A stretch of DNA of 64,000 nt from CAVTWJ01 sp964525605. GTDB taxonomy: Bacteria; Oederibacteriota; Muellerivitia; Muellerivitales; Muellerivitaceae. A program made the translations under genes and the position numbers. Of the stretch, positions 26,686 to 35,802 are shown piece after piece. The notes under the pieces are model-generated. The model was not told the DNA's origin. It was given only the letters and a program-made list of their open reading frames with translations, and ran no database searches. The stretch covers positions 83,287 to 147,286 of the forward strand of contig CAZGKT010000005.1 in assembly GCA_964525605.1 (NCBI GenBank). Direction: 5' to 3'. The stretch's first letter is position 1. Each line of letters begins with the position of its first letter.

Positions 26686-28584
26686 ATGAACTTTTATTGG
26701 CTCCCACGGCATACGGAGTTCTCCAAACAAATCAGCGCGATTAAAAAAGTACCGACGGGAGAAAGCTGGACCCTGCTGACCGCGATCGCCCAGTATGACC
26801 TCAATTTCCTGGAGACCCTGCAGGTCGACAAGCTCTTGAAGGAAAAATTCGGAGAGGCCCCTCCCCCCTCCATCACCACTCCGCCGGTTCGATTGGCCCT
26901 TTTGAGTTCCTCCACGGTGGATCAGCTCCTGCCCGGCATCCGGGTGGGGGGCCTGCGGCGGAACCTGTGGATTTCAACCTATGTGACCGATTACGGACAA
27001 TCGCTTCAAGAGCTCATGGACCCCCTGTCCCGGCTGCATCGATTCAAGCCGACCGTGGTTTTAGTCACTGTGGATGCCTGGAGTCTTTTCGGCACCCAAC
27101 CCCTGGGCCTGACCGCCGAAGCCGCGTCCTCCAAACTCCAACAGGCTCTGGATAAGGTTCAGAATCTTTGGCATCTTTCCCGCGAGAAATTCGGATGCCG
27201 CGTCATCCAACAAACCGCCCTCCCGCTTCATCCGCCCCTGATGGGCCAGAATGAGCAAAGACTCCCGGATTCGCCTTCCCATCTTCTGAATGTATTCCAT
27301 GCGCGCCTACGGGAAATGGCCGATGAACAAAAAGTGGATCTTTTGGACGTGAACGGCTGGGCAGGAAAGGACGGGTTGAAAGAGTGGCATAACCCCGTCC
27401 TGTGGCATCAAGCCAAACAAGAAGTGAGTCCCGCGGCAGGCCCGATGTATGGGGAATGGGTCGCCCGGATATTGGCCGCCCAGCTGGGCCGGTCCTTCAA
27501 ATGCCTGGTATTGGACCTGGATCAAACCCTCTGGGGCGGGGTGATCGGGGACGACGGTTTAGCGGGAATCCAATTGGGGCAGGGAAACGGAGTGAGCGAG
27601 GCCTTTTCCGCGTTTCAACGCTTTGTCCGGGACCTGAAATGGCGAGGGGTGATCCTGGCGGTCTGTTCCAAAAATGACGAGGCAACCGCGAAGGAGCCCT
27701 TTGACCGTCATCCGGAAATGATTTTAAAAAGATCGGATATCGCCTGTTTCATCGCCAATTGGAAAGATAAAGCCACGAACCTAAGGGAAATTGCCAGACA
27801 GCTGAATATCGGATTGGACTCGCTGGTTTTTGTGGATGACAACCCCTTTGAGCGCAATCAGGTTCGGGAAGCATTACCCATGGTCGCCGTTCCCGAAATG
27901 CCGGAAGATCCGGCGTACTATCCGGACTGCATCGCCTCCGCCGGATATTTTGAGGCCCTTTCCTTAACGGAAGATGATCTGGCCCGAGGCGAGCAATATC
28001 AAAAAAACATTGAGCGCTCCCAATTCCAGGCCTCCTTCAGCGACATGTCCGGTTATCTCAAGGGCCTGGAGATGAAATTAATCTGGGGCCCGTTTGACCC
28101 TCTCAGTTTGTCTCGGGTGACCCAGCTCCTGAACAAAACCAATCAATTCAACCTGACGACCCGCCGCTACTCGGAGGAACAGGCCGCCCAGTTCGCCGCC
28201 CGCCCGGACGCGGTGACCCTGAAGTGCCGCCTGACGGACCGTTTCGGGGATAACGGGATCATCGGGGTGATGATCGCGCTGGAACAAAAGGAAGGGGATT
28301 GGGTCATTGATATATGGCTCATGAGTTGCCGGGTACTGGGCCGGGGAGTGGAGCAGGCCATGTTGGACCTGTTGGCGGAGGCGGTCGAGAAAAAGGGAGC
28401 GCGCAGGCTGATCGGTCAATATTTTCCCACCGCGAAAAATGGCATGGTGAAGAATCTTTTCTCGGACCTGGGATTTAAATTGCTCAACGCGGATTCGGAT
28501 GGGTCTGCCCGATGGGAGTTAAAACTCGACTCGAAATGGAAGTTTGATTACCACCTCTTGTGCGAAAGGGAAAAGGAACCATGA
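26686..28584 (+). CDS. FkbH-like HAD-IIIC family protein
   Basis: 632 residues. The N-terminal about 260 residues resemble the SGNH-like region found in long FkbH proteins; the HAD domain starts at CLVLDLDQTLWGGVIGDD (about 277 for the first Asp), continues with VCSKND and VFVDDNPFERNQV; the C-terminal part (QFNLTTRRYS onward) resembles a GNAT-like domain. Known relatives use 1,3-bisphosphoglycerate to load a glyceryl unit on a carrier protein. The next gene encodes such a carrier and overlaps by ATGA, strongly supporting that role. Product is therefore probably a hydroxyacyl- or glyceryl-ACP for the MBOAT downstream. Confidence 0.85.
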   Translation: MNFYWLPRHTEFSKQISAIKKVPTGESWTLLTAIAQYDLNFLETLQVDKLLKEKFGEAPPPSITTPPVRLALLSSSTVDQLLPGIRVGGLRRNLWISTYVTDYGQSLQELMDPLSRLHRFKPTVVLVTVDAWSLFGTQPLGLTAEAASSKLQQALDKVQNLWHLSREKFGCRVIQQTALPLHPPLMGQNEQRLPDSPSHLLNVFHARLREMADEQKVDLLDVNGWAGKDGLKEWHNPVLWHQAKQEVSPAAGPMYGEWVARILAAQLGRSFKCLVLDLDQTLWGGVIGDDGLAGIQLGQGNGVSEAFSAFQRFVRDLKWRGVILAVCSKNDEATAKEPFDRHPEMILKRSDIACFIANWKDKATNLREIARQLNIGLDSLVFVDDNPFERNQVREALPMVAVPEMPEDPAYYPDCIASAGYFEALSLTEDDLARGEQYQKNIERSQFQASFSDMSGYLKGLEMKLIWGPFDPLSLSRVTQLLNKTNQFNLTTRRYSEEQAAQFAARPDAVTLKCRLTDRFGDNGIIGVMIALEQKEGDWVIDIWLMSCRVLGRGVEQAMLDLLAEAVEKKGARRLIGQYFPTAKNGMVKNLFSDLGFKLLNADSDGSARWELKLDSKWKFDYHLLCEREKEP

Positions 28585-28832
28585 GCCAGTCCGAGATTCT
28601 GGAGAGGTTGAAGAAAATATTTGTCCAGGTGCTGGGGGAGGATTCGCTGGTTCTGACTCCCGCCACCACCGCGGAGGATGTTCCCGGATGGGACTCGTTC
28701 AACCACATCAACATCATTGTCGGGGCTGAGATGGAATTCGGCGTTAAGTTTTCCGCTTCCGAGCTGGAGGATTTAAAAAACGTGGGGGACTTTGTAGCCC
28801 TGATTGAAAAACGGATGACGAAGAAGCATTAA
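28581..28832 (+). CDS. Acyl carrier protein
   Basis: 83 residues, acidic and helical. The phosphopantetheine site is DSFNHIN (Ser about 38), with the common GWDS context (VPGWDSF). Its ATG overlaps the stop of the FkbH-like gene (ATGA), so the pair is translationally coupled. It most likely carries a glyceryl or other short acyl group made by the FkbH-like enzyme to the MBOAT encoded 26 bases downstream. Longer upstream starts lie within the fkbH-like gene and are not favoured. Confidence 0.88.
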   Translation: MSQSEILERLKKIFVQVLGEDSLVLTPATTAEDVPGWDSFNHINIIVGAEMEFGVKFSASELEDLKNVGDFVALIEKRMTKKH

Positions 28833-28858
28833 GCTCATGGACACTCTAAGGATCGGCC

Positions 28859-30454
28859 TTGCTCTTTAACTCGATCACCTTCTTCGTCTTTTTCCTTCCC
28901 CTGTCCCTCCTGTTTTATTTTCTATTGGGCGCTTTTCGAATGGACGCCGCCAAATTCTGGCTGGCGGCCCTGTCGTTCCTCTTTTACGGCTGGTGGAATC
29001 CCAGCTTCTTACTGCTCCTGGCCGTTTCGATCCTCTTTAATTATTGCTGTGGCTATCTCATCCAGGTTTTTCAGGAAAAACCCAAGATTTCCACCTTTAT
29101 CCTCGCCGCCGGGATTACGGCTAATTTAGGGGCCCTTTTCTATTACAAGTATCTGCTTGCCCTGTTCGACTTTTTTCACTCGCACAACCTGTTCCAGGGT
29201 GTTTCCTGGGGAAGCGCCATCCTGCCGCTGGGCATTTCCTTTTTCACTTTCACCCAGATTGGATTCCTGATCGACGCCCAGGGCGGCAATGCCCACGAAA
29301 AAGGATTTCTGGAATACGTTCTGTTCGTGTCCTTCTTTCCCCATTTGATCGCCGGCCCGATCCTGCACCATCGCGAGATCATGCCCCAGTTCGCCAAAAA
29401 AGAGACCTACGCCTGGAACTGGGGAAATATGGCGGTGGGTATCTCGCTATTCATCCTGGGCCTGGCGAAAAAAGTTTTAATTGCCGACTCATTAGCCCCG
29501 ATCGCTAACGATATTTTCAGGCATACGGCGGATAAACATATATGGGAGGCCTGGACGGGGGTGATGGCTTATTCCCTCCAGCTCTATTTTGATTTCGCGG
29601 GTTACTCGGAAATGGCCCTGGGGCTGGCGCGGATGTTCAACGTCAAGTTCCCCGCCAATTTCGACTCGCCCTATAAAAGCACCAGCATCATCGATTTCTG
29701 GCAGAGATGGCATATTTCCCTGACTCGCTATTTGACACTCTACCTGTACAACCCCATTAGCCTTTGGATCATGCGCCGGCGCGCGGCCAGGGGTTTAGCC
29801 CTGCTCAAACCGGGGGAGACTACCCTGGAAGGCTTCCTGGTCATGCTGGCCGGACCGACTCTTTTCACCATCATTCTGGCGGGGGTCTGGCACGGGGCCG
29901 GGTTGAATTTCTTCATCTTCGGGCTATTGCATGGGGTTTACTTGTGCGTCAATCACGCTTGGAGATGGTTCGGGCCCAGGCGGCCGACCGTGCCCGGAAG
30001 CCGGTTGGGGTCCTGGCTGGACGGGGCCTGGAAATGGGGTTTGACCTACCTTTCGGTTTTGATCGCTCAGGTTTTTTTCAGGGCCAAATCGGCCGGGGAC
30101 GCGTGGGGATTGATTCAATCGATGATGGGGAGAGGAACGGGGGATAGCGCGGGAGGAGCCGAGGGAGTGGTGGAATCGATTTTGGATTATTTCGGCGCGC
30201 CCGTCCAATACTGGAACTACTCCTATTCCTTCCTGACCCTGGCTGTCGCTTATCTTTTTGTCCTGGTCATGCCCAATGTTCTCCAGCTTTTTGAGAGGGA
30301 AGGGGCGTCCTTGACGAAAGTCCGGTCCGCTCCCGCTTTTTTATCTTTTCAATTCCGCCCGAATTTCCTGTGGGCATTCTTGCTGGCGGTTTTGGCCGTG
30401 ATCACCCTGCTGATGGTGACGGGTAACAGCGAATTCTTGTACTTCCGTTTTTGA
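28859..30454 (+). CDS. MBOAT-family O-acyltransferase (AlgI/DltB-like)
   Basis: 531 residues, about 11 membrane segments. The N-terminus MLFNSITFFVFFLPLSLL is the standard AlgI-type start. FDFAGYSEMALGLARMF and FWQRWHISLTRYL are conserved MBOAT motifs; the active-site His is in GVWHGAGLNFFIFG (about 345). Such proteins pass acyl groups through the inner membrane to a periplasmic glycan. Here the donor is likely the adjacent acyl carrier protein. TTG start, preceded by AAGGAT. It is followed 4 bases later by an SGNH-type gene, as in alginate- and cellulose-acetylation clusters. Confidence 0.93.
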   Translation: MLFNSITFFVFFLPLSLLFYFLLGAFRMDAAKFWLAALSFLFYGWWNPSFLLLLAVSILFNYCCGYLIQVFQEKPKISTFILAAGITANLGALFYYKYLLALFDFFHSHNLFQGVSWGSAILPLGISFFTFTQIGFLIDAQGGNAHEKGFLEYVLFVSFFPHLIAGPILHHREIMPQFAKKETYAWNWGNMAVGISLFILGLAKKVLIADSLAPIANDIFRHTADKHIWEAWTGVMAYSLQLYFDFAGYSEMALGLARMFNVKFPANFDSPYKSTSIIDFWQRWHISLTRYLTLYLYNPISLWIMRRRAARGLALLKPGETTLEGFLVMLAGPTLFTIILAGVWHGAGLNFFIFGLLHGVYLCVNHAWRWFGPRRPTVPGSRLGSWLDGAWKWGLTYLSVLIAQVFFRAKSAGDAWGLIQSMMGRGTGDSAGGAEGVVESILDYFGAPVQYWNYSYSFLTLAVAYLFVLVMPNVLQLFEREGASLTKVRSAPAFLSFQFRPNFLWAFLLAVLAVITLLMVTGNSEFLYFRF

Positions 30455-30458
30455 GGGA

Positions 30459-31484
30459 ATGATAAAAATGCGATTTTTCTTAATCACCTTGATCCTGGTT
30501 TTCGCGGCGGGATTGGCGTTCGCCTGGACCTGGGGTTTGGACCACCGCCTGTATTATTTGAGCCGGGATTATGCCCTTTTAACCGGCAAGGACCGCCTCA
30601 TCGACACCACTACGAGGCCCGGATTGGCGATCTTTGGGGACTCGGCTGTCATGGACGGCGTTCTGCCTGAAAGACTTGGCCCCGGGGTGATCAATTGCGC
30701 CATGAACGGTTCCACGCCCATTGAAAGTTATTTCCTGATCAAGAGGCTCCTGAAGGTATCCGTTCCTCCCCGGGCGGTCCTGATTTCCTATAGCGCCTAT
30801 CATCTGGTTCATCCGGATTTTTACTGGGAAAACTCGGTGAAATTCGGCCTGGTGGGCGGCGCAGATGCCGACGAGGTTCTGGGGAACATTTTCAGATTGG
30901 GGGACAAGGAACTCATCACGGGGTCCGGCTTTGGGAACCTGGAAGAAAGGATCTATTCGTTCCTGCTTTCACGCGGGTTCCCGTCCTATTACGTCTCCTC
31001 CCTCCTTGCCGAGGGATGGGGCGTTCGGCAAAAAGAAAATGTGGAAGCGTTGAAGGTCATCGCCCGAACCCGGGGACAATATTATTTCCCCCTGGCGGAT
31101 GGATCCAAAAGCCTGAATGCGGATACGAAACTCAAAACCTTCGCCCTCAGCCCGGTCATCGATTGCTACTTTCGCAAGACCCTGGAACTTCTCCAAAAGA
31201 ATCATATTCCGGTTTATTTTTACGCCATGCCGATCAATGAATCCTCGGTTGCGCATCTGGACCCGGGTGTTTTCAAGGCTTATGGGGAGTATCTGGAAGG
31301 GTTAGCCCGCGAGTACCCGGGATTCCGCGTCATAACGCCATTGAGAACCGTTTATCCATGGACACTTTTTTCCGACCATGCCCATTTGAACGAAAAGGGG
31401 ACCCTCCGATTCAACCGGGAATTCGCCAGGATCTTGAATCGGGCCCATGTGCCGGGCGGGTCGTTTGGAAATTCCTCGCGGTAA
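30459..31484 (+). CDS. Membrane-anchored SGNH-like protein (AlgJ/DUF1574-like)
   Basis: 341 residues with one N-terminal membrane helix (about 4-24), remainder periplasmic. Block I is LAIFGDSAVMDG (about 57-68), and block V is LFSDHAHLNEKGTLRFN near the C-terminus, so Ser, Asp and His of an SGNH esterase or acyltransferase are in place. MBOAT partners of this type finish transfer of the acyl group to the polysaccharide. A second ATG three codons in (30468) has better spacing from GAGGGA and may be the real start. It ends the acyl-transfer unit. Confidence 0.75.
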   Translation: MIKMRFFLITLILVFAAGLAFAWTWGLDHRLYYLSRDYALLTGKDRLIDTTTRPGLAIFGDSAVMDGVLPERLGPGVINCAMNGSTPIESYFLIKRLLKVSVPPRAVLISYSAYHLVHPDFYWENSVKFGLVGGADADEVLGNIFRLGDKELITGSGFGNLEERIYSFLLSRGFPSYYVSSLLAEGWGVRQKENVEALKVIARTRGQYYFPLADGSKSLNADTKLKTFALSPVIDCYFRKTLELLQKNHIPVYFYAMPINESSVAHLDPGVFKAYGEYLEGLAREYPGFRVITPLRTVYPWTLFSDHAHLNEKGTLRFNREFARILNRAHVPGGSFGNSSR

Positions 31485-31514
31485 AAAACGTCAACTGAAT
31501 AGGGCTCGATCCCC

Positions 31515-33572
31515 TTACTTTTTATCCGCCGGATATTCCAGGGGGATCAATTTCAGCCGGATCAGTTCGTGGGCCAAGAGGATGGCATTCAGCAATTGGC
31601 CCTTGTGATTAAAGTGATAGCCATAGTGGGTTTGCGACGTGTCAAAATAAGTGGTCTTCAGTGCATTTGAGGCGTCGGTTAAATCCATGAAATGAATATT
31701 TTTCATTTCACAGACGTCCTTCCAAAAGTTTCGGTAAGAATCGTTTGGCATATCCGTTTCTGAACCTATGTTACCGAGTGGTAAAAAACAAAGTTCAAAG
31801 TCGACGGGAGCGCCTGAACTTGTTTTGATCGACTGTACTTTTTGCGAAAGAAGTTCATGCGGCTTCCCTTCGAGTTCAATCAAATCACTCAGAATGGCTT
31901 TGTCCGCCATTAATTTATCTATTCCGCTCCACGCCCTTCCATCTGAGGGATTTCCCAATTGGGCCTTTACACACCGGTCGTAAAAATCCTTCAAAACGGG
32001 GTTTGCGGATGCGCGCTCCTTAAGAGGTTTAAGCAAATATTCAGGATCAATCATCTCTGCTGGAATTCCCTCGTGTGTCAACGGATAGTTAAAATAAACT
32101 TGGTATTCATCCCAGTCGGGATCAACAACCCTGATGCATAAGTCGATGTCAAATTTTTTGACGATATCAGAAACATGATAATAAGACCAAGTTAACCCAT
32201 CACCAAGATCGGGGTGACCCAAATGCAATACTTGGAAGTGGACGGGCCCATCTAATAAAGCGCTCAAAGTGTTCAGTATTAATTCAAGCTTTTTGGGCAG
32301 AATTTCCATTCGGTTTTCAAAGTCAGGGATACCGTTGTGCATTTCAACCAATTGATAAGTATAGGAAGTGCCCGATATAAGTATTCGGAAGGTTTTCGGT
32401 GGTTTTCGAGTTGGGTAATCAAAATCCGTTATTCCATTTTCATTCGCCAGGAACGTACCGCCAGGAATATTCGCTTTGTATTGGTCAAACCTGTAATCCC
32501 GGAGGCTCAAAATGACGTTTTTAAATGGGAGCGAAAGAAAAAAACGCTTGTCGTCCCGGGGATCGGCGACAAAACCGGCCATCTGCCAGCTTTGCTCGTA
32601 CATAAAAAAATAAGACAAGTCCGGGGTCTCTCCGTTTTCGTCGTTCACCGTATCCCCCCAAACTTCGATCAACGAAAGGGGCCCCGCTCCCTTTGCGGGT
32701 GCGATTTGCGTCCAAGTGGAATTTACCTTCGCGGGTATCCCGTAAAGGGTGCCCCCCGTGGAAGTCATCGAGACTACTCCCTCCTCCTTTCCTATTTCTT
32801 TGAGAGAAACGGAAGCGCTCAGCGTATTCGACCTTGGCTCGACTTGATAAACTTCTCCCGTTTTTAAGTCGGCGATGCAAATATGGGCCTGATAATCGCA
32901 TATGGGTCCTAAGTCGAGGCTGACAGGTGAGTCAAAAGGCATGGGTGAACATACATAGGTTTGTAAATCAAGTTTTTGGAGAGCTCCAGTGGGAGCTCGT
33001 TGGCAAAAGTAAAGCGCATTTTCTTTGGGTCGATAAACCATGCCACCCAATGGGTTGATGACAAGGCTTGTTTTTCCATCGGGCGCCTTTATATCAAGTG
33101 TGGAAACGGTTTTGGTTTCTAAATTCACCAACCGAAAATGCCAATCTCCAGCGTCATAGACCAAAAGTTTGTTTTGGCCGATGTATGAAATGAATAAGGG
33201 GGTCTTAAAAGCTGCTTTGGACAAATCGCCATCCAAACACGTTGCCGATCCATTACCGGCAATCGTTCGAACCTGGTTATTCTGATCCAGCAAGACAACC
33301 CGAATGAGGTTGTTAAGCGTGTCGGCTACAAATAACCGTGTGCCATCGGGATCAATCGCTAAGCCCGTGGGATGGTTAAAGAGTGCTGAGGTGAAGGAAC
33401 CATCTCGATAACCCTTTTCGCCTGCCCCAGCAACGAGATCGTTATATTCCACCATAGGACTCAAGCCGAAACCCTTGGAGATTATCCCAAATAAGAAGAG
33501 TAGGAGTATGGCGCGGGATAAAGCGAGAGCTCCATAGATCTTACATATTTTAAGAAAGGGCATATATTTCAT
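31515..33572 (-). CDS. Secreted NHL-propeller / SGNH-like fusion, copy 1
   Basis: 685 residues. Signal-like hydrophobic segment (about 15-36), then NHL repeats from residue 60: FNHPTGLAIDPDGTRLFVAD is followed by more diverged blades to about 350. The C-terminal 300 residues share the layout of SGNH proteins: RILISGTSYTY stands where block I (GDS) is expected and YGYHFNHKGQLLNAI where block V is. The Asp of both blocks is changed, while the Ser of block I remains. It is the most downstream of three tandem paralogues. Activity is doubtful; a surface binding role is possible. Confidence 0.65.
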   Translation of the reverse strand: MKYMPFLKICKIYGALALSRAILLLFLFGIISKGFGLSPMVEYNDLVAGAGEKGYRDGSFTSALFNHPTGLAIDPDGTRLFVADTLNNLIRVVLLDQNNQVRTIAGNGSATCLDGDLSKAAFKTPLFISYIGQNKLLVYDAGDWHFRLVNLETKTVSTLDIKAPDGKTSLVINPLGGMVYRPKENALYFCQRAPTGALQKLDLQTYVCSPMPFDSPVSLDLGPICDYQAHICIADLKTGEVYQVEPRSNTLSASVSLKEIGKEEGVVSMTSTGGTLYGIPAKVNSTWTQIAPAKGAGPLSLIEVWGDTVNDENGETPDLSYFFMYEQSWQMAGFVADPRDDKRFFLSLPFKNVILSLRDYRFDQYKANIPGGTFLANENGITDFDYPTRKPPKTFRILISGTSYTYQLVEMHNGIPDFENRMEILPKKLELILNTLSALLDGPVHFQVLHLGHPDLGDGLTWSYYHVSDIVKKFDIDLCIRVVDPDWDEYQVYFNYPLTHEGIPAEMIDPEYLLKPLKERASANPVLKDFYDRCVKAQLGNPSDGRAWSGIDKLMADKAILSDLIELEGKPHELLSQKVQSIKTSSGAPVDFELCFLPLGNIGSETDMPNDSYRNFWKDVCEMKNIHFMDLTDASNALKTTYFDTSQTHYGYHFNHKGQLLNAILLAHELIRLKLIPLEYPADKK

Positions 33573-33733
33573 TCCTTTAAAAGAATCAACCCGAAGATAT
33601 AAACGAGGTGGATGATTAAAAACTTGATTGAATCTTGATACGCCTATTTTTCCAAATCAGGCAAGATAATGAAAATAGTAAATGGATAACGGCTCTGGAA
33701 GAGCTGTAAGTGAATTATTTCCCGTATATCTGT

Positions 33734-35752
33734 TTATTTAATTGAGGTCGGAAATTCCAACGGTATAAGTTTTTGGTGGATGAGCTCGCTGGCGAGCAGG
33801 ATGGCATTGAGCAGTTGACCTTTGTGGTTGTAATGGTAAGCGTAGTGGAATTGTTCAGTATCGTAATATGTAAATTTTAACGCGTTCGAGGAATCGGTTA
33901 GATCCATGAAAGGGATACCCTTCTTGGCGCAGACTTCTTTCCAAAAATCCCGGTAAGGCCCGTTGGGCATTTCCCCCATGGAACCCAAGTTCCCCACGGG
34001 TAAAAAGCACAGCTCAAAACCGACGGGAACCCCAGCGCTGGTTTTCATCGATTGAACTTTTTGAGAAAGAAGCTCATAGGGCCTTCCTTCCAACTCCATC
34101 AGGTCATTTCGAATATCTTTGTTTTTGAAAAGATAAGGCATGTCCTGAAAAACGTTATTGTTTTTCATGTCGGCCAGGTTCGCTTTCAATGCCCGCTCGA
34201 ACAAATCTTCCGTGATCGGGCTGACCGAAGCCCGTTCTTTGAAAGACTTTAATGAGTAGTTAGGATCTGGGTTTTCCGTTGGGATTCCTTCTTTGGTTAA
34301 GGGGCGGTTGTAATAGATCCAAAATTCCAGCAAGGCCGGGTTGACTTGTTTGATGCACAAATCGATGTCGAATTTTTTAACGACATCGGGCACATGGTAA
34401 TTCGCCCAGGTTAAACCATCCCCGATATCGGGGTGGCCCTGATGCAGGACTTGGAAATGAACATTGCTGCCCATCAGGGAACTCAGGGTGTTCAAAACCA
34501 GTTCCAGTTTTTTGGGAAGAATTTCCATTCGATTTTCCCAGTTCCAGGGGCGGGGAATGTTTTCTTCGATCATTTGATAGGACAGGGAAGCGCCGGAAAT
34601 CAGGATACGGAAAGTGTGGGGAGGTTTTTTAAGGGGATAATCGTAGTCGGATATTCCGTTGATATTACAACCATCCGAACCGCCGGGAATGTTCACCTTC
34701 CAAGCGTCGAATCGGTAATCCCTCAAGCTCAGGATGATGTTTTTGTTGGGCCGGGAGAAATAAAATCTTTTGTCATCCCGGGGATCCGCCACAAAGCCGG
34801 CCGACAGGTACCTTGTGTCGAGGCTAAAAAGATCGGACAGGGCCGGGACTTGCTCATCCGAGACCGTGTCTCCCCAGATTTCCAGAAGGGAAAGCGGGCC
34901 CGCACCCTGAGCGGGGGCGATCTGCATCCAAGTCGTGTTGCTTTTGGATGGGATTCCATAAAGGGTCGCCCCCATGGCGGCCATGGTGGAAAGTCCATCG
35001 CCTTTTCCGATATCCGCGAGGGAAACGGAAGCGCTCAAGGTATTGGAACCGGGTTCAACCTGGTAAACCTCGCCGGTATCGCGATCCGCCACGCAAATTT
35101 TGCCTTGAAAATCACAGAGGGTTCCTACTGTGAAGCTGGCGGGTGCGGTCATCGACTGGGGTGAACAAATAAAGGTGTTGAGGTCAAGCCGTTGAAGAGC
35201 CGACCAAGGAGGTCCTTGGGTGAAATACAGAGCGTTTTCCTTACCATGAAAGACCAGCCCTTCCACGTAATCGTACCCAAGTCCCTTCGCGCCGGATGGA
35301 TTCGTAATATTCGGGGTCGTCACGATTTTGGATGCCAAGTCCACGTATCGGATGTGTTTATCCCCGAAGTCATAAACAAAAAGATGGGTCGGATCTGCGA
35401 AGGTCAGCCATTGAGGATTGTTGAAGGAGGCCTGGCCCAGGGGTCCGTCTTTCAGGGTAGCCGCGCCGTTCCCGGCGACCGTTTGAACCAGATTATTCTG
35501 GTCCAGAAGGATGACCCGAATCCGGTTATTGGTTGTGTCGGCCACGAAGAGTTGAGTGCCTCCCGGGTCTATCGCCAACCCCGTGGGCTGGTTGAACATG
35601 GCGGAAGTGAAGGCTCCATCCCGATAGTCCGCTTCGCCTTCCCCGGCCACGAGATCGTTGAATTCCACCATCGGGCTTACGCCCAGAACATGGGTGGCGG
35701 TTCCCCATAAAAAAATCATGAGGGTTCCCGAAGTCAAAAGACGGATTGTCAT
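33734..35752 (-). CDS. Secreted NHL-propeller / SGNH-like fusion, copy 2
   Basis: 672 residues, closest to copy 1 over the entire length, for example DLVAGEGEADYRDGAF and the long GPLSLLEIWGDTVSDE stretch. Signal peptide (about 1-24) ends near VLGVS. NHL blade FNQPTGLAIDPGGTQLFVAD is well conserved. Block I is altered (RILISGASLSYQ) and block V reads YAYHYNHKGQLLNA, lacking the usual acidic residue. The 160-base gap to copy 1 holds no gene. The function is unknown; tandem duplication suggests selection for dosage or variation of a surface protein. Confidence 0.65.
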   Translation of the reverse strand: MTIRLLTSGTLMIFLWGTATHVLGVSPMVEFNDLVAGEGEADYRDGAFTSAMFNQPTGLAIDPGGTQLFVADTTNNRIRVILLDQNNLVQTVAGNGAATLKDGPLGQASFNNPQWLTFADPTHLFVYDFGDKHIRYVDLASKIVTTPNITNPSGAKGLGYDYVEGLVFHGKENALYFTQGPPWSALQRLDLNTFICSPQSMTAPASFTVGTLCDFQGKICVADRDTGEVYQVEPGSNTLSASVSLADIGKGDGLSTMAAMGATLYGIPSKSNTTWMQIAPAQGAGPLSLLEIWGDTVSDEQVPALSDLFSLDTRYLSAGFVADPRDDKRFYFSRPNKNIILSLRDYRFDAWKVNIPGGSDGCNINGISDYDYPLKKPPHTFRILISGASLSYQMIEENIPRPWNWENRMEILPKKLELVLNTLSSLMGSNVHFQVLHQGHPDIGDGLTWANYHVPDVVKKFDIDLCIKQVNPALLEFWIYYNRPLTKEGIPTENPDPNYSLKSFKERASVSPITEDLFERALKANLADMKNNNVFQDMPYLFKNKDIRNDLMELEGRPYELLSQKVQSMKTSAGVPVGFELCFLPVGNLGSMGEMPNGPYRDFWKEVCAKKGIPFMDLTDSSNALKFTYYDTEQFHYAYHYNHKGQLLNAILLASELIHQKLIPLEFPTSIK

Positions 35753-35802
35753 GGTTTTAAAATCCTTTCCCCATTTCCACCGAGTATAAAACGAACTGCC
35801 TT

